Assembly (NCBI GenBank): GCA_041655035.1
Contig: JBAZCN010000038.1
Coordinates: forward strand, 1-25,171
From: NAT127 sp041655035
GTDB taxonomy: Bacteria; Pseudomonadota; Gammaproteobacteria; Pseudomonadales; Porticoccaceae
Length of the DNA: 25,171 nt
Direction of reading: 5' to 3'
In this document: positions 18,472-25,171 of the stretch, in pieces
How the letters are laid out: every line of letters starts with the position of its first letter
Numbering within the stretch: the first letter of the stretch is position 1
Notes under the pieces: generated by a model
Seen by the model: only the letters and a program-made list of their open reading frames with translations
Databases searched by the model: none
What the model was told of the DNA's origin: nothing
Translations under genes and position numbers: made by a program

Positions 18472-18497
18472 GGGCGGAGCCCGTGGGAGCCCCGCCC
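18472..18497 (-). other. GC-rich stem-loop between tsf and pyrH
   Basis: Perfect 6-bp arms GGGCGG / CCGCCC enclose a 14-nt loop, within which a GGAGCCC direct repeat begins. No T-tract follows on the minus strand, so this is not a standard intrinsic terminator. It may stabilise the upstream mRNA end or slow the polymerase. Confidence 0.3.
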
Positions 18498-18507
18498 TGG
18501 TTGGACA

Positions 18508-19374
18508 CTACTTGGATGCGTTGACCTGCGCAGCCACTTCGGCGGCGAAGTCGGCTTTCTCCACGACGATGCCCTCGCCCACTTCGAAACGCACGAAGGA
18601 CAGGATATCAGCCCCGGCTTTTTTCGCCAGCTCCCCAACCTTGATCTCGGGGTCCTTGACGAAGGACTGCTCGACCAGGCTGCATTCCTTGAGAAACTTG
18701 CCGATCCGGCCAACCATCATCTTCTCGACGATCTCGGCGGGCTTGCCGGCCATGTCGGGCTGGGCGCGGATGATTTCCTTCTCCTTCTCCACCACGTCGG
18801 CGGGCATGTCTTCCGGCTTGTTGACCTGGGGGTTGGCTGCGGCCACGTGCATGGCCACATCCCGGGCCAGTTCGGCCTCGCCGGCGGACAGTGCGGTGAG
18901 CACCGCGATACGGCCGGTGCTGTGGACATAGCCACCCACTACCGGAGCCTCGACCTTGCTGATCCGGCGCACCGAGATGTTCTCGCCGATCTTCTGCACC
19001 AGTGCTTCACGGGCCGCTTCGAGTTCGCCGGCCATCACCGCCGCGACGTCGTCCTGGCGCTCGCTGAAGGCCTTGTCCAGCACACTCTGGACAAAGGCGC
19101 GGAAGTTGTCGTCGCGGGCGACGAAGTCGGTTTCGGAGTTGACCTCGACCACCACGCCGAAACTGTTGTCATCGGCGATCTTCACCGCCACCGCGCCGTC
19201 GGCGGCGGTGCGGCCGGCTTTTTTGGCCGCCTTCATGCCGCTGGACTTGCGCAGATCCTCGATCGCCTTCTCGATATCACCGGCGGCTTCCACCAGTGCT
19301 TTCTTGCACTCCATCATGCCAAGGCCGGTGCGCTCGCGCAGTTCTTTCACAAGGGAAGCAGTAACCTCTGCCAT
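18508..19374 (-). CDS. tsf: Elongation factor Ts
   Basis: EF-Ts exchanges GDP for GTP on EF-Tu. The protein has 288 residues. The N-terminal UBA-like domain shows RTGLGMMECKKALVEA (15-30). The nucleotide-exchange core shows TDFVARDDNF (82-91), including the Asp-Phe pair that intrudes into the EF-Tu nucleotide site. GAGGA lies about 7 nt before the ATG at 19374. The 181-nt spacer to rpsB is unusually structured and contains a strong terminator, so tsf is probably expressed through read-through or attenuation, or from a promoter not found here. Confidence 0.98.
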   Translation of the reverse strand: MAEVTASLVKELRERTGLGMMECKKALVEAAGDIEKAIEDLRKSSGMKAAKKAGRTAADGAVAVKIADDNSFGVVVEVNSETDFVARDDNFRAFVQSVLDKAFSERQDDVAAVMAGELEAAREALVQKIGENISVRRISKVEAPVVGGYVHSTGRIAVLTALSAGEAELARDVAMHVAAANPQVNKPEDMPADVVEKEKEIIRAQPDMAGKPAEIVEKMMVGRIGKFLKECSLVEQSFVKDPEIKVGELAKKAGADILSFVRFEVGEGIVVEKADFAAEVAAQVNASK

Positions 19375-19403
19375 CGATCATTCCTCAATGATAGTTTGGT
19401 TGG

Positions 19404-19430
19404 AAAAAAGGGGGCATAGCCCCCTTTTAA
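19404..19430 (-). terminator. Strong intrinsic terminator between rpsB and tsf
   Basis: A perfect 10-bp stem AAAAGGGGGC / GCCCCCTTTT with a 3-nt loop is followed by further Ts on the minus strand, giving a run of six. It lies 29 nt upstream of the tsf start codon and could also act on the plus strand, which has TTTT. As drawn it would stop much of the rpsB transcript before tsf. Confidence 0.85.
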
Positions 19431-19436
19431 GTAGTG

Positions 19437-19553
19437 CGCGACTCGTGCCCGAGTCGTCGCGGGCTGTTTGGGTCAGTTCGAAGCCGCGCTCTGCGCTGCG
19501 AGCCGCCGTCGGCGCCTCGCAGCGACTTGCCCGCCAACGATTTTCAAACAGCC
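19437..19553 (-). ncRNA. Highly structured RNA element in the rpsB-tsf spacer
   Basis: Directly after the rpsB stop codon the transcript can form nested helices. The outer helix is GGCTGTTTG / CAAACAGCC (19462-19470 with 19545-19553, perfect 9 bp). Inside it, CGCTGCGAG / CTCGCAGCG (19494-19502 with 19516-19524, perfect 9 bp) forms a 13-nt-loop hairpin. Downstream is a third hairpin CGACTCG / CGAGTCG (19439-19456, 7 bp, TGCC-type loop), then the terminator at 19404-19430. Three perfect stems in about 115 nt are far more than a plain spacer needs. It may be an attenuator or a stable 3' end that sets the rpsB:tsf ratio, or a processed small RNA. I know no family for it. Confidence 0.5.
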
Positions 19554-19555
19554 TG

Positions 19556-20317
19556 TCAGGCCTGTTCGGCTACGCCTTCACCGGACGCGGCCTTGTTCAC
19601 TTCGACGAATTCGTTCCTGGTGGACACGGCGTTGCCCTGGCTCTTGCCTTCGAGCACCGCGTCCGCGGCGGCGGTCAGATACAGCTTGACCGCGCGGATC
19701 GCGTCGTCGTTGCCGGGGATCACGAAATCGACACCGGCGGGATCACTGTTGGTGTCGACGATGCCGATGACCGGGATGCCCAGTTTGTTGGCTTCCTGGA
19801 TGGCGATGCGCTCGTGGTCGACATCGATCACGAACAAGGCGTCGGGCAGGCCGCCCATGTCCTTGATGCCGCCGATGGAACGCTCAAGCTTCTCCATCAT
19901 CCGGCTGCGCATCAGCGCCTCCTTCTTGGTGAGCTTCTGGAAGGTGCCGTCCTGGCTCTGGGCTTCCAGCTCTTTCAGGCGCTTGATGGAGACCCGAATG
20001 GTCTTGTAGTTGGTCAGCATGCCGCCCAGCCAGCGCTGGCTGACATAGGGCATGCCGGCGCGCTGCGCCTGCTCGATGATCATCTTCTGGGCTGCGCGCT
20101 TGGTGCCGACGAACAGAATCTTGTTGCCCCGGGCGGCCAGCTTGCGCACTTCTTCCAGCGCCTCGTTGAAGGCGGGAACGGTGTGCTCGAGGTTGATGAT
20201 ATGGATCTTGTTGCGGGCACCGAAGATATACTTGCCCATCTTGGGGTTCCAGAACCGGGTTTGGTGTCCAAAGTGGACGCCGGCCTGCAACATTTCACTC
20301 ATGCTGACTGCTGTCAT
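19556..20317 (-). CDS. rpsB: 30S ribosomal protein S2
   Basis: S2 binds between head and body of the small subunit and recruits S1. The protein has 253 residues. Seen: AGVHFGHQTRFWNPKM, YIFGARNKIHIINLE, RWLGGMLTNYKT, QSQDGTF, and the highly conserved IVDTNSDPAGVDFVIPGNDD near the C-terminus. The ATG at 20317 gives MTAVSMSEML as in homologues; an in-frame ATG at 20365 belongs to the leader and is not favoured. The AGG before the start (CAGGTAAAGAGC) is a modest ribosome binding site, which fits a gene controlled by its leader RNA. Confidence 0.98.
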   Translation of the reverse strand: MTAVSMSEMLQAGVHFGHQTRFWNPKMGKYIFGARNKIHIINLEHTVPAFNEALEEVRKLAARGNKILFVGTKRAAQKMIIEQAQRAGMPYVSQRWLGGMLTNYKTIRVSIKRLKELEAQSQDGTFQKLTKKEALMRSRMMEKLERSIGGIKDMGGLPDALFVIDVDHERIAIQEANKLGIPVIGIVDTNSDPAGVDFVIPGNDDAIRAVKLYLTAAADAVLEGKSQGNAVSTRNEFVEVNKAASGEGVAEQA

Positions 20318-20482
20318 GCTCTTTACCTGTTTCAACGGGATACCTGCGCGCGGCGCGGTTCCCAAGGGTTAGTCCTCCACAGACCCCGACGAAAAACCCT
20401 CCGGCAAGAACCGGTAAGGGCACCCATTTCGCCGTGACGGCCTGTGTGTGTGGTTGTCCCCGTGGGCTCACTCCCACCGGGG
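20318..20482 (-). promoter_or_regulatory. rpsB mRNA leader, probable S2 autoregulatory element
   Basis: About 165 nt of untranslated leader follow the rpsB promoter. Several stems can form: GTGGG / CCCAC (20462-20477), GCCG-TCA-CGGC (20431-20441), CCGG / CCGG with a 6-nt loop (20401-20414) and AGGGTT / AACCCT (20365-20370 with 20395-20400), whose loop holds the G-rich TCTGTGGAGGA. S2-mediated feedback on rpsB-tsf mRNA is established in E. coli, and a conserved leader structure is known in gammaproteobacteria. That this leader is the same element is inferred, not tested. Confidence 0.6.
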
Positions 20483-20488
20483 GCGCGA

Positions 20489-20517
20489 TTTATACCACAA
20501 AACCCCGGGCGTGTCGC
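20489..20517 (-). promoter_or_regulatory. rpsB promoter
   Basis: On the minus strand GCGACA (20512-20517, 4/6) and TATAAA (20489-20494, 5/6) are separated by exactly 17 nt. The -10 box is followed by the GC-rich stretch TCGCGCCCCC, the kind of discriminator typical of stringently controlled ribosomal promoters. The predicted start is near 20482. Confidence 0.6.
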
Positions 20518-20549
20518 CAATTATTCCCCTGGTCGGCACCTGCGGCGGC

Positions 20550-20578
20550 TGCACCCCCGCCCCGCTTTTGGGTACAAT
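20550..20578 (+). promoter_or_regulatory. Candidate map promoter
   Basis: TACAAT at 20573-20578 is a 5/6 match to the -10 consensus, 28 nt before the map ATG. The -35 at 17 nt (TGCACC) is poor. A second -10-like TATACA at 20589-20594 seems too near the start codon. This promoter faces away from the rpsB promoter. Confidence 0.45.
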
Positions 20579-20606
20579 GGTGGTCTTTTATACAAGGATC
20601 AGGGCC

Positions 20607-21389
20607 ATGGCTGTTCGACTCAAGACTCCCGATGAAATCGTCAAGATGCGCGTCGCCGGCAAACTCGCCGCCGAGGTGCTCGACATGATCGGCCCCCACG
20701 TGGTGCCCGGCGTCACCACCGCCGAACTCGACAGCATCTGCCATGACTATATCGTCAACGACCAGCAGGCCATTCCCGCGCCGCTGAACTACAAGGGCTT
20801 TCCCAAATCGATCTGCACCTCCGTCAACCATGTGGTGTGCCACGGCATTCCCTCGGAGAAAAAGGTGCTCAAGTCCGGCGACATCATCAACATCGACATC
20901 ACCGTCATCAAGGATGGCTACTACGGCGATACCAGCAAGATGTTCTGCGTGGGCGAGGTGCCCGAACACGCCAGCCGGCTGATCCGCGTCACCCAGGAAT
21001 GCCTCTATATCGGCATGGCGATGGTGCGCCCGGGGATGCGCCTCGGGGATATCGGCCACGCCATCCAGAAACACGCCGAGAGCAACTACTACTCCGTGGT
21101 CCGCGATTACTGCGGCCACGGCATCGGCAACGAGTTCCACGAGGAGCCCCAGGTGCTCCACTTCGGTCAGCCCGGCACCGGCCTGGTACTCAAGGAAGGC
21201 ATGACCTTCACCATCGAGCCGATGGTCAACGCCGGCCGCCACCAGACCAAGCTCAAAAGTGATGGCTGGACCGTCGAGACCCGCGATGGGCGCTTGTCGG
21301 CCCAGTGGGAGCACACCCTCGCGGTGACCGCCGACGGCCTGGAAGTGCTCACCGCCCGCGCCGAAGAAACCTTCCCCTGGATCAAATAG
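20607..21389 (+). CDS. map: Methionine aminopeptidase, type I
   Basis: Map removes the initiator methionine from nascent proteins. The 260-residue protein carries all metal ligands at the E. coli positions: D97, D108, H171, E204 and E235, plus the substrate-contacting H79. Motifs seen: NHVVCHGIPS (74-83), GDIINIDITV (91-100), CGHGIGNEFHEEP (169-181) and FTIEPM (201-206). The ATG at 20607 has AAGGA 8 nt upstream. The longer open frame from 20448 includes the promoter region and is rejected. map is divergent from rpsB and first in a probable map-glnD-dapC operon. Confidence 0.98.
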   Translation: MAVRLKTPDEIVKMRVAGKLAAEVLDMIGPHVVPGVTTAELDSICHDYIVNDQQAIPAPLNYKGFPKSICTSVNHVVCHGIPSEKKVLKSGDIINIDITVIKDGYYGDTSKMFCVGEVPEHASRLIRVTQECLYIGMAMVRPGMRLGDIGHAIQKHAESNYYSVVRDYCGHGIGNEFHEEPQVLHFGQPGTGLVLKEGMTFTIEPMVNAGRHQTKLKSDGWTVETRDGRLSAQWEHTLAVTADGLEVLTARAEETFPWIK

Positions 21390-21394
21390 CCCCT

Positions 21395-24097
21395 ATGGAA
21401 CTCCACCGTCAGATCCTGCTTTTTTTCGACGAACAGCGCTTTTCCCGGCGCCTCGCCGAAGGCGACTCGCTGACGGTCTTCAAGGACGCGATCACCGCCG
21501 CCAACGCCCATCTCGACAGCCGCTTTCTCGAGGGCGAACAGGTCAGCACCCTGATCTACGAGCGAGCCGCCTTCATCGACCGCATCCTGATCCACGCCTG
21601 GAACCGTTTCGAGTGGGACGATAACATCGCCCTGCTCGCCGTGGGCGGCTACGGCCGCGGCGAACTGCATCCGCATTCCGATATCGACCTGCTGATCCTG
21701 CTGAAAAAATCCAACACCAAGCCCTACCGCGACAGCATCGAGCGCTTTCTCACCTTCCTCTGGGACATCCAGCTCAAAATCGGCCAGAGCGTGCGCTCCA
21801 TCAGCCAGTGCGTCGATGAAGCCAAGGCCGACATCACCGTGGCCACCAACCTGATGGAATCCCGGACCCTCACCGGCAATCCCGGACTGCGCCAGGTGAT
21901 GGTCCAGAAAACCGGGCCGGCCAAGATCTGGCCATCGGCGGACTTCTTCCGCGCCAAATGGGACGAGCAGATCGATCGCCACCGCAAGCACGGCTACACC
22001 GAGTACAACCTCGAGCCCAACGTCAAAGAGGCCCCTGGCGGACTCAGGGACATCCAGATGATCAGGTGGGTGGCGTGCCGCCACTTCCAGGTCAACGCCC
22101 TGTCCGAACTGATGGGCAAGGGCTTCATCAACGAGGAAGAACTCGACCTGCTGCGCAGTGGCGAAGAGTTCCTGTGGAAGGTCCGCTACGGTCTCCATCT
22201 GCTCGCGACGCGCCCCGAGGAACGCCTGCTGTTTGATTTCCAGCGCAAGCTCGCCATCCAGTTCGGCTACAAGGACACCGACCGGCGCCTGGCGGTCGAG
22301 CAGTTCATGCACCGCTACTACCGGGTGGTGCTGTCGATGCGCGAACTCAACGACGTGCTGCTCCAGTATCTCGACGAAGTCATCCTGCGCAAGGACAAGG
22401 CGCGGCGGGTGCGCGGCATCAATGCCCGTTTCCAGGTCCGCGACGACTATATCGAGACCGTCGACGACAAGGTGTTCGAACGCCACCCCTCGGCCTTGCT
22501 GGAGCTGTTCGTGCTGCTCGGCGAAGACCCCTCGATCCAGGGCATCCGCGCCGCCACCATTCGCCAGTTGCAACTGCACCGCTACCTGATCGACGACCAC
22601 TTCCGCGCCTCCCCGGAAAACCGCGCGCTGTTCATGCGCCTGTTCAGCTGTCCCGGCAAGCTGGCCCTGCAGTTGCAGCGCATGACCCGCTACGGCATCC
22701 TCGGCCGCTACCTCCCGGAGTTCGGCCGCATCGTCGGCCAGCCCCAGCACGACCTCTTCCATATCTACCCGGTCGATGTCCACACCCTGCAGGTAATCCG
22801 CAATATGCGCCGCCTCGACCGGCCGGAAGGCAGCGAGCAGTTCCCGGTGGCCGCGCATACCTACAAGAATCTGCAGAAACCCGAGTTGCTGTTCATCGCC
22901 GGCCTCTATCACGACATCGCCAAGGGTCGCGGCGGCGACCACTCCGCCCTGGGAGCTGTCGACGTGGTCGATTTCGCCGAGCGCCACGGCCTGCCGGGCC
23001 AGGAAGTGCGGCTGCTCAAGTGGCTGGTCGAAAAACACCTGCTGATGTCATCGGTATCCCAGCGGGAAGATATCTCCGACCCCGACGTGATCCAGCACTT
23101 CGCCACCGTGGTCGGCGACCAGATCCACCTCGACTACCTGTTCCTGCTCACCGTGTGCGATATCCGCGGCACCAACCCCACCCTGTGGAACAGCTGGCGG
23201 GCCTCGCTGCTGCGCACCCTTTATCTCGAAACCAAGCGGGCCCTGCAACGCGGCCTCGAGAACCCCGCCAAGCGCAGCGAATGGGTGGCCGGCGCCCGCC
23301 AGGAAGCACTCAGCATTCTCGCCGCCGAGGGCATCGACGAGGCCACCGCGCTCGGCATCTGGACCGATGTCGACGAAGAGTTCTTCCTCCGCGAGCGCGC
23401 CGCGGTCATCGCGCGCTGGACGCGGGCCATCCACGACGCCTCCGGCAGCCAGCAGCCGGTGATCATCATCGACGAAGCGGGCCTCGAACAGGCGGTGGCG
23501 ACGCGGATCTTCATCCACACCACCGGCTTCAACAATGTCTTCCCCATCACCGCGGCGACGCTCGACCAACTGTCTCTCGATATCCAGGACGCCCGCCTCC
23601 ACACCGCCAGCAACGGCCACAGCTTCGACGTGTTCTATGTGCTCAGCGACGATGGCAACCCCCTCGGCGAGGACAGCGAGCGCATCCAGCAGATTTCCCG
23701 CACTCTCACCGGCGCACTGCTCTCGCCGAGCAGCAGCACCTTCACGGTGAGCCGGCGCACGCCGTTGCAACTCAAGCACTTCAACCTCAAGACCCGCACC
23801 TACCTGCACAACGACACCGGCCGCTGCCTCACCGCGCTGGAAGTGGTCACGCCCGACCGGCCGGGGCTGCTCGCCCACTTGGGGCGCATCTTCATGCGCT
23901 TTGGCCTGCGGCTGCACAGCGCCAAGATCGCCACTCTCGGCGAGCGGGTCGAAGACGTGTTCTATATCACCGACCTCGACTACCAGCCGCTGTCCGACCC
24001 CAACTTCTGCCGGCAACTGCAGGACGCGATCAGCAACGAACTGGATGCCCGCAACGCCGAGGATTCCGTCGGCGAGGCCCAGCGCAGACAGCGCTAG
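21395..24097 (+). CDS. glnD: Bifunctional uridylyltransferase / uridylyl-removing enzyme
   Basis: GlnD senses glutamine and adds or removes UMP on PII proteins (GlnB/GlnK), setting the nitrogen response. The protein has 900 residues (E. coli 890). The nucleotidyltransferase motif GGYGRGELHPHSDID (84-98) contains catalytic D96 and D98. NVKEAPGGLRDIQ follows. The HD hydrolase domain shows H506-D507 in LYHDIAKGRGGDHS. Two C-terminal ACT domains follow, ACT1 at about 700-775 and ACT2 at about 813-885, the latter with DRPGLLAHLGRIF. ACT1 has GFNNVFPIT where E. coli has DRPYLF, so its ligand loop is atypical. The ATG at 21395 lies 5 nt after the map stop without a clear ribosome binding site, which suggests coupling. 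Confidence 0.98.
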   Translation: MELHRQILLFFDEQRFSRRLAEGDSLTVFKDAITAANAHLDSRFLEGEQVSTLIYERAAFIDRILIHAWNRFEWDDNIALLAVGGYGRGELHPHSDIDLLILLKKSNTKPYRDSIERFLTFLWDIQLKIGQSVRSISQCVDEAKADITVATNLMESRTLTGNPGLRQVMVQKTGPAKIWPSADFFRAKWDEQIDRHRKHGYTEYNLEPNVKEAPGGLRDIQMIRWVACRHFQVNALSELMGKGFINEEELDLLRSGEEFLWKVRYGLHLLATRPEERLLFDFQRKLAIQFGYKDTDRRLAVEQFMHRYYRVVLSMRELNDVLLQYLDEVILRKDKARRVRGINARFQVRDDYIETVDDKVFERHPSALLELFVLLGEDPSIQGIRAATIRQLQLHRYLIDDHFRASPENRALFMRLFSCPGKLALQLQRMTRYGILGRYLPEFGRIVGQPQHDLFHIYPVDVHTLQVIRNMRRLDRPEGSEQFPVAAHTYKNLQKPELLFIAGLYHDIAKGRGGDHSALGAVDVVDFAERHGLPGQEVRLLKWLVEKHLLMSSVSQREDISDPDVIQHFATVVGDQIHLDYLFLLTVCDIRGTNPTLWNSWRASLLRTLYLETKRALQRGLENPAKRSEWVAGARQEALSILAAEGIDEATALGIWTDVDEEFFLRERAAVIARWTRAIHDASGSQQPVIIIDEAGLEQAVATRIFIHTTGFNNVFPITAATLDQLSLDIQDARLHTASNGHSFDVFYVLSDDGNPLGEDSERIQQISRTLTGALLSPSSSTFTVSRRTPLQLKHFNLKTRTYLHNDTGRCLTALEVVTPDRPGLLAHLGRIFMRFGLRLHSAKIATLGERVEDVFYITDLDYQPLSDPNFCRQLQDAISNELDARNAEDSVGEAQRRQR

Positions 24098-24148
24098 CTG
24101 TCCACCCATCACAACAACGCCACTTCGCCGACCGGAACACAGCACGCG

Positions 24149-25171
24149 ATGAATCATCACCTCGACAAACTGCAGCCCTACCCTTTCGAACGCATCCGCG
24201 CGCTGCTCGCCGATCTCGCCCCGGCGGCGGGCCTGCCCGCCATCAATTTCGCGATGGGCGAACCCCGCCATCCGGCGCCGCGCTTCGTGCTCGACACCCT
24301 GGCGCGGGAACTGGGCGGCATGTCCAGCTACCCCGCGACCCGCGGTCTCGACAGCCTCCGCCAGGCGATCTGCGACTGGCTGGCGGCGCGTTTTGCCATC
24401 CCCCGCGGGCAGCTCGACCCCGGCCGCCATGTGCTGCCGGTCAACGGCACTCGCGAGGCCCTGTTCGCTTTTACCCAACTGATCGTCGACGACTCCGCCG
24501 ACGCCCTGGTCGCGTTCCCCAACCCCTTCTACCAGATCTATGAAGGCGCGGCGCTGCTGGCGGGGGCCCGGCCCTATTTCCTCAACTGCACCGCCGGCAA
24601 TGGATTTGCCCCGGATTTCAGCGCCGTGCCGGCCGCGATATGGAAGCGCTGCCAGTTGCTCTATATCTGCACCCCGGGCAATCCGACCGGCAGCGTCCTG
24701 CCGATGGCCACCCTGAAACAATTGATCGAACTCGCCGACGAACACGATTTCGTGCTCGCCAGCGATGAGTGCTATTCGGAGATCTACCCCGACGAGCACA
24801 ACCCGCCGCCCGGCTTGCTGCAAGCCTGCAGCGAACTCGGGCGCACCGATTTCGCCCGCTGCGTGGTGTTCCACAGCCTGTCGAAGCGTTCTAACCTGCC
24901 GGGGCTGCGCTCCGGCTTCGTCGCCGGCGACGAAGCCATCCTCGAAAAATTCCTGCTCTACCGCACCTACCACGGCTGCGCAATGTCGCTGCCGATCCAG
25001 CAGGCCAGCATCGCCGCCTGGTGCGATGAGGGTCACGTACTCGAGAACCGGGAAAAATACCGGGCAAAATTCCACGCGGTCACGGACATCCTCGCCCCGG
25101 TGCTCGCCGTCGCGCAACCTGACGCCGGTTTCTACCTGTGGCCCCGGACACCGGTCAGCGACACCGACTTT
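24149..25171 (+). CDS. dapC: Succinyldiaminopimelate transaminase, N-terminal 341 residues (runs off the right edge)
   Basis: DapC is a PLP-dependent class I/II aminotransferase that makes N-succinyl-LL-diaminopimelate in the lysine/peptidoglycan precursor pathway. About 341 of roughly 400 residues are in the window, and the frame stays open to the edge. Seen: LQPYPFERIRALL near the start, PVNGTREALFAFTQ, PNPFYQIYEGAALLAGA, the PLP-site TPGNPTG, the DECYSE loop, and the Schiff-base lysine K246 in FHSLSKRSNLPGLRSGF. The glnD-dapC neighbourhood matches Pseudomonas. The start codon at 24149 has only a weak GGAA upstream, 51 nt after glnD. Confidence 0.95.
   Translation, partial: MNHHLDKLQPYPFERIRALLADLAPAAGLPAINFAMGEPRHPAPRFVLDTLARELGGMSSYPATRGLDSLRQAICDWLAARFAIPRGQLDPGRHVLPVNGTREALFAFTQLIVDDSADALVAFPNPFYQIYEGAALLAGARPYFLNCTAGNGFAPDFSAVPAAIWKRCQLLYICTPGNPTGSVLPMATLKQLIELADEHDFVLASDECYSEIYPDEHNPPPGLLQACSELGRTDFARCVVFHSLSKRSNLPGLRSGFVAGDEAILEKFLLYRTYHGCAMSLPIQQASIAAWCDEGHVLENREKYRAKFHAVTDILAPVLAVAQPDAGFYLWPRTPVSDTDF

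Noticed and set aside
21167..25117. Long minus-strand open frames opposite map, glnD and dapC
   Set aside because: They are antisense shadows of well-conserved genes with low-complexity products and no start context.

Overview
This window is a chromosomal housekeeping segment of a GC-rich gammaproteobacterium. The gene order dapC-glnD-map / rpsB-tsf-pyrH-frr-uppS-cdsA-dxr-rseP-bamA-skp-lpxD-fabZ-lpxA-lpxB-rnhB-dnaE-accA is the one known from Pseudomonas and its relatives. The proteins read as Pseudomonadales/Cellvibrionales-type orthologues. The species cannot be named from the sequence alone. No rRNA, tRNA, CRISPR array, insertion sequence, prophage or attachment site was seen.

Layout. Positions 1-573 hold the 5' part of accA (minus strand, running off the left edge). 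Positions 574-1125 are a long spacer with candidate promoters, two dyads and one possible 74-residue ORF. Positions 1126-2122 hold a plus-strand pair, a YceI-family lipoprotein and an SMR (EmrE-like) efflux protein. They sit against the surrounding gene direction, between dnaE and accA, and are the only clearly accessory genes here. From 20317 down to 2207 there is one nearly unbroken minus-strand cluster: translation (rpsB, tsf, frr), UMP kinase (pyrH), undecaprenyl-PP and phospholipid precursor synthesis (uppS, cdsA), isoprenoid synthesis (dxr), envelope stress and outer-membrane assembly (rseP, bamA, skp), lipid A and fatty acid synthesis (lpxD, fabZ, lpxA, lpxB), RNase HII and the replicative polymerase (rnhB, dnaE). 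Many junctions overlap by 1-13 nt, so translational coupling is likely. Three genes use non-ATG starts (skp GTG, cdsA GTG, rseP TTG). At 20318-20606 a divergent promoter region separates rpsB from a plus-strand operon map-glnD-dapC (dapC runs off the right edge).

How the genes work together. The minus cluster couples ribosome production with envelope growth. Dxr feeds UppS, which makes the peptidoglycan and O-antigen carrier. CdsA makes CDP-diacylglycerol. FabZ, LpxA, LpxD and LpxB share the 3-hydroxyacyl-ACP pool. BamA, Skp and RseP handle and police outer-membrane proteins.

No new multi-gene system is visible. The points most worth a second look are: (a) an elaborately structured rpsB-tsf spacer ending in a strong intrinsic terminator; (b) the YceI-SMR insertion; (c) a promoter with a dyad in its spacer and a small ORF ahead of accA; (d) an alanine at the LpxA acyl-chain ruler position; (e) an in-frame fabZ-UAG-lpxA junction. 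All calls come from reading the sequence. No database search or folding program was run.
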